From positions 1-14,930 of the forward strand of contig CAXHKQ010000120.1 in the NCBI GenBank assembly GCA_964017145.1: DNA of 14,930 nucleotides, given 5' to 3'. The position numbers and the translations under genes were made by a program. This document shows positions 1-7,520 of the stretch, piece after piece. The stretch is from Agrocybe praecox (Eukaryota; Basidiomycota; Agaricomycetes; Agaricales; Agrocybaceae). The notes beneath the pieces were generated by a model. The model ran no database searches. It saw only the letters and a list, made by a program, of their open reading frames with translations, and was not told the origin of the DNA. The number at the start of each line of letters is the position of its first letter. Positions within the stretch are counted from its first letter, which is position 1.

Positions 1-502
1 CAAGTTTTTATAGCGATAGGCCAAGTATTTTCTGAGCAAGGTCTCGTTTTATACCGAAATGAAACGTGTACTTGAGACTTCATGACAAGGTCAAACTGAA
101 GATACGCATACCAATGGCATATAGTTCGAACATCCATCTACCAATTAATAAAACTTTCGAATGAAAATATATTGTCGTTTTTTTCACAATTAACAATTAA
201 CTGTTGTGTATGTGTGTGCAAAGTGTATTCAGAGTTCAGAGTCTCCCACGTGATTTATGCTGAAGGCAAAATTATCGTTGGTGAATACATTACATACATT
301 TGCACATGGCGAATTCGTCTGAAAAATCAAATGAACATCCGAACGCTTTGCAAAATCGCATAAAATTATGCTTTTGCACGTGTGTAAATAGTTTTTTCTT
401 TTCAAATTTGCGATGCCGCAATAGGCTCAAGATCGCAGTGTTTTATCCGCAACGAAAGAAGTGCCATTTACCAATCTCTCGACCATTCTACCATCGCCGC
501 AG
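1..502 (+). other. Intron of the SENP6/7-like gene (3' part)
   Basis: AT-rich sequence with no convincing exon, ending in a pyrimidine-rich stretch and a splice acceptor (AG at 501-502). The reading frame of the next exon stays open back to about 300, but the upstream residues do not resemble a protease, so this is read as intron. The exon with the catalytic His motif of the family should lie further upstream, outside the window. Confidence 0.6.
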
Positions 503-728
503 ACCCTGCATCCTGATCTTCGACTCGCTGGCCGGTGCGTCGCGCAGTCGCGTCGTCGCGACGCTGCGCGACTACCTGACGTGCGAGTACCGCTCGCGGA
601 TGCCGGACGGCGGTGCGCACACGTTCACCAAGGACACGATACCCGGGCACTCGGTCAAAGTGCCGCAGCAGAACAACTTCACCGATTGCGGCCTGTTCCT
701 GCTGCAGTATGTGGAGCATTTCTTCAAG
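503..728 (+). CDS. SENP6/7-like exon with catalytic Asp and Cys
   Basis: Acceptor AG at 501-502 and donor GTATGA at 729. The first base completes a codon begun in the upstream exon; Lys or Arg would fit the family before PCILIFDSL. GC-rich, unlike the flanking introns. It encodes the catalytic Asp, a helix (LRDYLTCEY), and the Gln/Cys block, and ends in phase 0 after HFFK. Confidence 0.85.
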
Positions 729-3700
729 GTATGAACATAGATGTTGCATATACTTCTCATATTCGAAGGGCTCCCACGTTTCAAATTGCCAACCAATTCC
801 AAATTGGAAAATGCAATTGAATTTATGTACTAGCTTTTTGGTATATTTCTGATGAGCATTGTTTCCGTGGGCATGCCCAATTCCAATGCGCGAAGTTTCT
901 TATCTTATACATAAAACACAAACTTATTTATCTTTGTCACGTTATACTGAAAGAACCGTAAGCAGAATCACATGTGTGTTATAGTGAACGTGTGCGCCCA
1001 ACCTTTGAGATGGTTTTAGGCTTTAGTTTGGTCAGATACATTGCGCCGTTGCCGTGTAATGAGCAGCGAAAGCACGAGAAACACGAAATTACCTCACACG
1101 GATACACACATACAAAGAATTCGCATTGCATGAACCAACAGGCAGTCGATGGCACTGAACATCAACAAACACCTATTTGTGCATGTGTGTGTGTGTGTGT
1201 ATGTGTGTGTATGTGTGTGTGTATGTGTGTGAGTATGTGTGTGTGTATGTGTGTGTATGTGTGTGTCTGTGTGTGTGTGCGTGTGTGGGAGTTGGTGTGC
1301 ACAATTTCTGTCGTTTAAATTACCAGGCACACAGGAAAATGCGGATGACTGTAGACACTGGTGCATTGCATAACACGCATACACTCAAACGTTTATGTTG
1401 AGGTTCAAACGCACAACACAATGCACAGTGATGATGATGATGATGATGATGGAGCTATCGGGCCGATTTTTTGTACAGTGGAACCTCTCTAACTCTTCAA
1501 GCAGTGATCCTAGGCCGGAAACCTCTCTACACCGGAACACAATTTTAATTCAGTGCCATTAATTTCGTGATGCACTTTTTGATCAATGTGGTTTCTGTAC
1601 AGTGGATCCTCTCCAAGCCGAAATCTCCTTAAGCCGGAAACCTCTCTACACCGAAAAAACATTATGGTCCCGTGTCCCGTGCGAAATATTTTGTGATGTA
1701 CTTTTTAATCAAATTATTTTTGCTACAGTGGGGACCTCCCTAAGCTGGAACCTCTCTACACCGTAACGAGATTTTGGTCCTGTGCGATTAATTTTGTAAT
1801 GCACTTTTTGATCAAATATTTCTTTTGTACGGTCAGGAACCTCTCTACACTCTACACCTCTTTACACATAATCAAATTATTTTTGCTACAGTGGGAACCT
1901 CGCTAAACCTCTTCACATCAAATCAAAATGTTGGTCCCGTGCGATTTATTTTGAAATGTGTGTTTTAATCAAATGATTTTTTGGTACAGTGGAACCTCTC
2001 CAAGCCGAAACCTCCCTAAGCCGGAAACCTCTCTACACCGGAATAACATTTTGGTCCCGTGCGATTTATTTTGTAATGCACTTTCGAATCAAATTAATTT
2101 TTGTTGTCATCGGCGGCGGACGCTGGCGGCGAAGCCGCTAGTAAACAATTCTTTTCAAACGCCGGAAATTAACATTTTCATCTATCGCGTGTGCGATAGA
2201 TTGCGTTCATACAATATCTGGAATAGACTCAAAAAATAGTTTCCAATTGCTTGCTTGGCCTCCCTTATATACTCCTTTGTATATGAAGAGTAGCAGGGCT
2301 TCATAACCGATTCAGGTTTTCCAGAGACCATGTGGTTAGCACAGCGCTCCAAAGAGCAACCCTAGGCAACATTTAACATCCTTCCTTGGATCATCGTTAG
2401 AAGAAAAAACCCGTACCCATACCGGGATTCGAACCCAGGACCTTCCGATCGTGAGGCAGGCACTCTACCCCTACGCCACTCAGACGTTCCAATAAATATT
2501 AAACATAAATGTTCTTCTGAGGAACTGATTTTGTGTTTCTATTTAGAATAAATGTGCTTGGGTATGAAGTATTAAAGTATTTGAACGCATCTTTAATTGG
2601 AATACAGCGCTACTCATTTTGTATTCAAGGTTCCACTCGAACAATACAATACGATAATAACGAAATCAGACGTTGATGTTCGAAACCAAACCGACAGTTT
2701 CAAAAAGGCTCACATTAAACTACTTATTTTTTCTCTGACAAATAGGAGCCGATTGCTGACTATCACATTCCGATCAAAACGGTGCACGATTGGTTCGACA
2801 CGATGGTGGTGACGCGGAAGCGCGAAGAGATCTCACAGCTGCTGATCGATCTGATAAGCGTTGAAAATAAGAACGCGCTGCCTCTGCCCGAAATCAAATT
2901 CCCAACGCTGAATGGTACGTATTTGGTTAATATAGTTTGTGTTTTTTGAGTCATTTCATTGAATTTTCTATATGTTTGCACGTACAGGTAAACTACTGGA
3001 TCCTGAGGACTCGTTCAATGATGATGGTGAATTCGAAGAAGAGGAGGAGGAGGAGGAAGACGAGGAGGACGACGATGGAGACCATCGCATGGTACGTACT
3101 ATTAGGAATGGAATTAATTTTGTATTTCGGCCCCCAAATACTTTTTTTCATATCGAGTATTTGGAATACTTTTCAGTATACTGCACTTCTTTTTCATACT
3201 CGATTTTTGTTCGAGTTCGTTCGAATGCAGACCATGATTCAATCAGACACTATTGATGTGCTTTCGCTCTGCATTTATGCATGTGAAAAACAGCTCAAGA
3301 TAACGATTAAACCAATGCAATAACATATATTTTCTAGTATCCAGGAACACATTTTGTGCATTCTGTATTTTTCACTCGAAATACTTCATTCGTATCCTTA
3401 ACAAGCCTGATTGTTTTTCGTTCTTCCACCCAACGCAGAACGAAGAACATTTGGAAACGACCGAGTCCGATTCGTCGCCAACGAAACAGTCGCATCATCG
3501 CGGTCCGCTGCAGCAGCAGCCGCAGCAGCCGCAATCGCAGCCGGCCAGTGTGACGAAAAAGTTGGCGGGCAGCACGGCTGTGAAAACGCTGTTGCCCACC
3601 TCGGCTGCGGCGACGGCCACCTCGACGGCGGCCACGGTCGTCACGCGCACGCTGTTCAAGCGGTCACTCGAGAGCAAACAAAAGTCGGAGAGCTCGCGCA

Positions 3701-3735
3701 AGATAGGTAGATTTGACGAGTTGAAGAATTCATAA
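503..3735 (+). CDS. SENP6/SENP7-type SUMO protease, C-terminal part (spliced, 5' end outside window)
   Basis: C-terminal part of a Ulp1/SENP cysteine protease (peptidase family C48), which removes SUMO from proteins; SENP6/7 members mainly trim poly-SUMO chains, usually in the nucleus. Coding blocks: 503-728, 2746-2914, 2988-3091, 3439-3735; all junctions are GT-AG and the phases agree (2, 0, 1, 0). Seen directly: the catalytic Asp (522-524) in PCILIFDSL, and PQQNNFTDCG holding the oxyanion Gln and catalytic Cys (687-689), followed by LLQYVEHFFKEPI across the first junction, which is characteristic of SENP6/7. After the fold come DWF and KREEI motifs, an acidic stretch, a Q-rich segment and an S/A/T-rich basic tail, together about 198 residues in window. 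The catalytic His and N-terminal regions are missing only because the window starts late. Drosophila veloren is the probable orthologue (inferred from family resemblance). A GTAGAT at 3705-3710 could be an alternative donor that drops the last 9 codons. Confidence 0.85.
1179..1288. repeat. (GT)n microsatellite with ATGT interruptions
   Basis: About 110 bp of nearly pure alternating GT with regular single A substitutions (TATGTGTGTG units) and a few C or G changes. The Cys/Val-rich and His/Thr-rich reading frames on both strands here are translations of the repeat, not genes. Confidence 0.95.
1430..1450. repeat. (GAT)7 microsatellite
   Basis: Seven uninterrupted GAT triplets, intronic, 24 bp before the first unit of the tandem array. 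Confidence 0.95.
1474..2107 (+). repeat. Tandem array of six degenerate units resembling pogo/Tigger-type transposon ends
   Basis: Units start at 1474, 1598, 1724, 1828, 1887 and 1985, each opening with TACAGTGG or a one- or two-base variant. Full units are 98 to 126 bp; the fourth is cut to 59 bp. Each continues with ACCTCTCTAAGCCGGA-like and CCTCTCTACACCGG motifs, then a T-rich part with TGGTCCCGTGCGATT and TGCACTTTTTGATCAAA. CAGTGGAACCTC after a TA resembles terminal inverted repeats of pogo/Tigger-like Tc1/mariner elements (from memory of the family). No transposase remnant is visible. It is either an amplified transposon end or a minisatellite that began as one. Confidence 0.8.
2241..2493 (-). 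mobile_element. tRNA-derived SINE, antisense in the intron
   Basis: On the minus strand a tRNA-like head carries an A box (TGGCGTAGGGG, 2478-2468) and a perfect B box (GGTTCGAATCC, 2437-2427), with starts 41 bp apart, which suits Pol III. The T-arm pairs, but the acceptor and anticodon arms do not form, so this is not a functional tRNA. A body without tRNA likeness follows and ends near AAGCAAGCA at 2248. The repeat TTCCAAT flanks the element at 2241-2247 and 2487-2493, consistent with an L1-type target duplication; the body is 239 bp. It lies opposite to the host gene. Mosquitoes have such SINEs (SINE200, Feilai), but I cannot assign a family. Confidence 0.75.
2746..2914 (+). CDS. SENP6/7-like exon, end of protease domain
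   Basis: Acceptor AATAG at 2741-2745, donor GTACGT at 2915. Phase 0 at the start, one base carried over at the end. It encodes EPIADYHIPIKTVHDWFDTM and a basic KREEI helix, the segment that follows the Cys block in SENP6/7, then a Pro-rich linker (NALPLPEIKFPTLN). Confidence 0.85.
2988..3091 (+). CDS. SENP6/7-like exon, acidic stretch
   Basis: Acceptor CGTACAG ends at 2987, donor GTACGT at 3092; the short intron 2915-2987 is 73 bp. Encodes GKLLDPEDSFNDDGEF and then about 15 mostly Glu/Asp residues from a GAG/GAC-rich tract. This is likely a disordered acidic tail; the repeat tract may vary in length. Confidence 0.8.
3439..3735 (+). CDS. SENP6/7-like terminal exon, Q-rich and S/A/T-rich tail
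   Basis: Acceptor CAACGCAG ends at 3438; phase 0. It encodes NEEHLETTESDSSPTKQSHH, a Gln/Pro stretch (QQQPQQPQSQP), an Ala/Thr-rich part, and a basic Ser-rich end, with a TAA stop at 3733-3735. Low-complexity tail without a recognised domain. Base composition falls sharply to AT-rich after the stop, which supports this as the last coding exon. Confidence 0.75.
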   Translation, partial: NEEHLETTESDSSPTKQSHHRGPLQQQPQQPQSQPASVTKKLAGSTAVKTLLPTSAAATATSTAATVVTRTLFKRSLESKQKSESSRKIGRFDELKNS

Positions 3736-4095
3736 GCCAATAATAATAATTGTAGCACAAGCACAAACATGTGAGAACTGTACATTTTACGATATTAGAT
3801 GCGGCGTGCAATGGAAGAGATTCTGTTGGAATAATTAAATCGACTAATATAATATTCGATACAAGATATATCTTAAAAATGAAATCTAATTAGTTATGTA
3901 CAGCATTACAATACGTATAATATCAGGAATGTTTGAGACAATTTAATAAAAAATATGAAAACTCAAATCCTTCGACATAACTACATCGCAGTGAACACGC
4001 ATACGCAGTGGTCGAATACAAATGCATCTTTGTTAAGTTTCCGTTTGTGAATTATGTTTTAATATGATTGAATAAAGTCCTACGTCTTTGATAAT
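3736..4095 (+). terminator. Probable 3' UTR with two poly(A) signals
   Basis: AT-rich region after the stop. AATAAA hexamers are at 3945-3950 and 4071-4076; the second is followed by a T/G-containing stretch suitable for cleavage. The transcript end is inferred, not shown. Confidence 0.55.
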
Positions 4096-4413
4096 ATCGC
4101 AAAATTTGGCTCCGGGGTTTTGGCTAACGAGGTTGATATGATGATATTTTTCAGACCGTGTTTATCGGGACCGTACATTGTTGTGCTCCTTTGTTATCTC
4201 GAATTTCTTTTCATGAAATGCAAATCAATGAGAAGTTTTGTGGGAACCAGCAACAAGTCAACGTATGATATTTTGTGCGTGACGATTAAAAAAAATACAA
4301 TGTTAGTGTTGGGGTCCTTGATATTAAAATTTAGGCTCCTAAGAATCCTAAATACCGGTTGATGTTGGTAAACTACATGGAATGGGTTCATACTATATAT
4401 TTCATATATACAC
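4096..4413. other. Intergenic, nothing recognised
   Basis: AT-rich sequence. Short reading frames on both strands here are not coding-like in composition and resemble no protein I know. Confidence 0.5.
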
Positions 4414-4556
4414 TCACTACATGTCATGTAGTTGGAGTGTAGTAAATAGCATGAGTATATAACAAGTTCATGCCATGTCAGATGTAACATGACATGTCAT
4501 ATTACATGACATGTATGTTACAACTACATGAAACAACTACATGACACGACTACATG
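4414..4556. repeat. Cluster of ACATG/CATGT palindromes
   Basis: Repeated CTACATG, ACATGACATG and CATGTCATG words in both orientations, e.g. the palindrome CTACATGTCATGTAG at 4418-4432 and TAACATGACATGTCATATTA near 4486-4505. The array can form several alternative hairpins. It reads like a palindromic microsatellite, not a gene. Confidence 0.7.
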
Positions 4557-4580
4557 GAATTCGAGGAGAGCGTTCAATGG

Positions 4581-5062
4581 CTCTCCTATTAACAGTAGAC
4601 ACCCCACGTAACGCCACGGCGTTATTTCATGCTTTCTCTTCGATATTACTCGGTCCCTATGTCTTCAATCTGAATACTTTTTCGTTACTTTGTAAGTCTG
4701 ATTTTTCTTGACACGATACCATTTTTTTTAAATGAAAATACCTATCATATTATACTGGGCTCAAAGTCGAATACGACTCGGTCTACCACGTGAAGCCTCG
4801 GTCGCGGCGCGTTGTCGTTGTGCAATTGTTGTTGCGCGCTTAAAGTGAGACAGTCAGAAAGAGAGGCGCTTTCAGCATGTCAGTTCAGTTCGTGGTTGTT
4901 TGTTTTGATTATGCACTGGCATTCGAACTGACATGTTGAACGCGCCTCTCTTTCTTTCAGCGCGCAACAACAATTGCACAGCGACAACGCGCTTCGGCCG
5001 CGTCTTCACGTGAAAGACCGAGTCGTATTTTTTGTGTGGGGTGTCTACTGTTAATAGGAGAG
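4581..5062. mobile_element. Foldback (long-inverted-repeat) element
   Basis: The ends are a perfect 27-bp inverted repeat (4581-4607 and 5036-5062, beginning CTCTCCTATTAACAGTAGAC). Longer inner arms, 4770-4886 and 4925-5029, are reverse complements with scattered mismatches and small indels, leaving a loop of about 38 bp. The left side has about 162 extra bases between outer and inner repeats (4608-4769) that the right side lacks. There is no transposase-like frame and no clear target duplication. A non-autonomous DNA transposon is the likely nature; the superfamily is not identified. Confidence 0.8.
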
Positions 5063-5494
5063 GCCAAATTTGGCCGCATTATCATAAGCCGTTATAAGCA
5101 TTGCGGTGTAGTGCTGCCGGTGTATGGGCGGCACTGATCAGCCGTGCTTTGTCGGTAGCAAATTGTTTATTATTGAAAATAACAGTTTCAAAATGTTATG
5201 TCACGGACAATTTAAATATGTTTCCGACTTTCTGATAGAAGGACCTACGATACATTTACAGCCTCGATTCATGCTTATTACATTGTATTATACGAACAAA
5301 AGATCTTATGGTAACTTATAAGTGTAACGAACTTTTTGGACGTTATCTTGTTCGAAGCCCAGTCTTTTGCTAACATCAAGGCCCACACATTAAAAACTCC
5401 GCAGAACTATTGGGGAAAGATATGGCTCTTCCACATCAAGAAAGATTTAGTTTAAAATGAGGCCCAAAGTCCAGCAGGTGTCTTGGTAACTTTA
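5063..5494. other. Intergenic, nothing recognised
   Basis: AT-rich sequence. One 65-codon frame (5124-5321) begins in GC-moderate sequence but shows no family motif and no splice or promoter context, so it is not called. Confidence 0.45.
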
Positions 5495-5596
5495 GACGAC
5501 GCGATGATAGAGTGTGTAGCGTAGTCGGGTTTTGGGATCACTAGTTGTTGGTTCGAATCCCCGAAGCGGCACCTAAAATTTATTAAACGCGTCGTC
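5495..5596 (+). repeat. tRNA-like sequence between 9-bp inverted repeats (SINE or tRNA relic)
   Basis: A box TAGCGTAGTCGG at 5517-5528 and B box GGTTCGAATCC at 5550-5560, starts 33 bp apart, both close to the Pol III consensus. No good acceptor stem or anticodon arm forms, so it is not a working tRNA. GACGACGCG at 5495-5503 and CGCGTCGTC at 5588-5596 are exact reverse complements around it. The sequence differs from the 2241-2493 SINE outside the boxes, so it is a different family or a decayed tRNA copy. Confidence 0.5.
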
Positions 5597-5940
5597 AAAA
5601 ACTGGAAACTGTGTGATAATAGACGGGTCAGTAGGCTAAGTATTTTATTTAGTTTAAAAACTATTCACTAAACATCTGTATCCAAAGGTTCATCATAGCT
5701 AAAATGTTTCTATAGTTAGAGTCCAATAAGATCAACAATAACAGAAAAAATAAGTAGTTATGGTTTCTATTGTATAGGCTAACACGATATAACAATTTAT
5801 TGGAATAAAGTAAATCGGGAGGTGTGTTTTCTACGTAATAAACTCACAAACCATTGTTAAATATGGGTTTTAACTTTATTTTTGGCATAATCAAAAACTT
5901 AGTCGTAAAGTGACCACCCTGTAGATGTAGAGTGACTGTC
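5597..5940. other. Intergenic, nothing recognised
   Basis: AT-rich, no supported gene. The stretch next to the left inverted arm contains GTAAAGTGACCACCCTGTA (5906-5924), which could be part of a transposon end, but no partner copy was found. Confidence 0.4.
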
Positions 5941-6117
5941 AAAAGTCGTCGGTCGCCAGCAGGAGTACGCATCAGAATGCAAATTTTATGCATGACGGGA
6001 TCAACATTATCAATGGGTTTCTCCACAATAAAACTCGTTGAAACATCTTCAATAATATGCAGGAAAACCCCGTTCCAAAAGTGTTGTGGTTTGTGCAGAA
6101 ATTGCATTTAAAGTCAA
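5941..6117 (-). repeat. Left arm of a spaced inverted repeat with a short conserved frame
   Basis: On the minus strand this arm opens with TTGACTTTAAATGCAATTTC and encodes MQFLHKPQHFWNGVFLHIIE, continuing through KPIDNVDPV to GDRRLL. It is alignable over its whole length with the reverse-oriented arm at 6905-7080, about four bases in five matching by eye. A further copy of AAAAGTCGTCGGTCG lies just outside, at 6141-6155. A transposon-derived repeat is more likely than a gene, because changes fall on all codon positions. Confidence 0.65.
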
Positions 6118-6904
6118 AATTGCACCTAAATCATTCTCCAAAAGTCGTCGGTCGCTTCCACTTCCGTCGGAAGAATTTTGTATAATAAAAAACGATAAAT
6201 TATGCGCAAAGTCAACCAGAAAACAAGTATTTTTTGCCAGCCATGTAGTTAAATGTTTCAAAGGAGTCGCTAGGCATAAATGTAACCCCTTGAAAAATTC
6301 GACGAAATATCCTTACTCATGTTAACACGTAACGTACCGCTTGACAACACCGTTGGCAAGGCGATTGATGCTAAACGACGCATTGTATTGAAAATCTGTT
6401 TTCATTTTTAGAATACTTTTTTTTTATAGTTCAATTAATCGCATTACAAAAACAAAATTTTCAATCGTCGATACAGTAGAACCCGTCTTTTTATGAAACG
6501 TTAATGTTTGTGGGAAATAACTCGAATATACGAAACAAATTGGTATATGCCATTCATGCTATTACGTCATATGATGGTGCGGATGCTCCTAATATCTAAC
6601 ATCATCTGATATTATGAAATCCGATTTTCATTATTTTAGGTCAAAGATATTGGATAAATTAATTTTTTTCGTCCATTTTTGCAAGGAACTAACTCCCAAC
6701 ATAATTTTTTGGACATTTTTCAATTTTTTTCCATCATTTGTTCACATTGCTCAGCTCAGAAATACAATAAAACAGGAAAAAATGGGACTGGGGCGTTACG
6801 TGTTAGAGGCCATCAAATATTAATATTTTGGGATAGGCACTCGTAAGAATAGATTGATTTCTAGAGTTGATACTTGTGATCGGATGCCCTCAGCGTGCAC
6901 TATA
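6118..6904. other. Spacer between inverted arms; possible pogo-like end
   Basis: AT-rich. TACAGTAGAACCCGTCTTTT starting at 6472, followed by ATGAAACG and ACTCGAATATACG, resembles a pogo/Tigger terminal repeat, but no opposite end was found. Short frames here have no recognisable product. Confidence 0.35.
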
Positions 6905-7080
6905 TTGACTTAAAATGCAATTTCTGCACACTCCACAACACTTTTGGAACGCGTTTTTCCTGCATATTATAGAAGAGGCTTCAACAAGTATAGTTGTGGT
7001 GAAACCAATTGATAATATTGATCCCGTCATACTTAAAACATGTGTTTTAATGTGTATTCCTGGCCGACCGACGACTTTTG
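6905..7080 (+). repeat. Right arm of the spaced inverted repeat
   Basis: Starts TTGACTTAAAATGCAATTTC and encodes MQFLHTPQHFWNAFFLHIIE and KPIDNIDPV in the + direction, parallel to the left arm. The frames part near the end, where this copy lacks a few bases before GACCGACGACTTTTG. Confidence 0.65.
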
Positions 7081-7520
7081 ATAATCTCTGTATGTAGTTA
7101 TTTGTTACCCGACAAACAAAATCACGAACTGGCTACGGTCGCTGTATAGTGACGACCAAAGGATCATCATCTGTTTGCGGTCGACGAATTTGATAAAAAC
7201 ACAACATATTGAATTATAATTTAAAATATTTGTATTCATATGTAATATTACTGACATGTTACGTACAAAAATACACTTACATAACTAATTGACATTTGCA
7301 TATCCGATGCGATTATTTCAATTGTTCATCATCAATCATTCGCCCAATCCATTCACACCTGTATACACATTTTCTTGTTCATCCATTCAAGCGCGCACTT
7401 TCACCAGTTATACAATTGATTACCATACAAAAAAACAGCCTGTAATTTGATTTTGTGTTCCTCTCCCCCGGGTGTTCCTCTCAGTTGGGGGGCGGGGGAT
7501 TGGGGGTATCCGCGAGCCGC
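7081..7520 (-). other. Intergenic; probable 3' UTR of the secreted-protein gene at its right side
   Basis: AT-rich and becoming G/C-rich (runs of C and G at 7466-7506) next to the stop codon of the minus-strand gene. No canonical AATAAA was found in the expected place on the minus strand, so the transcript end is undefined. Confidence 0.4.

Larger units (their letters stand above)
729..2745 (+). other. 2.0-kb intron loaded with repeats
   Basis: Bounded by GTATGA at 729 and a T-rich tract ending in TAG at 2743-2745. It contains a GT/AT microsatellite, a (GAT)7 run, the 1474-2107 tandem array and an antisense SINE, each listed separately. No exon-like stretch was seen inside; 2108-2240, right of the array, has a short CGG-rich segment of unknown origin. 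Confidence 0.75.

Noticed and set aside
300..502. Upstream extension of the first protease exon as coding
   Set aside because: AT-rich, no family likeness, and a good pyrimidine tract with AG directly before the conserved block.
974..1401. Cys/Val-rich and His/Thr-rich frames on both strands
   Set aside because: Translations of the GT microsatellite.
1474..2107. CRISPR array
   Set aside because: Units are 59-126 bp, degenerate throughout with no constant repeat/variable spacer pattern, and lie in a eukaryotic intron.
2400..2486. A functional tRNA gene on the minus strand
   Set aside because: B box and T-arm are good, but acceptor and anticodon stems do not pair and a non-tRNA body follows; it is a SINE head.
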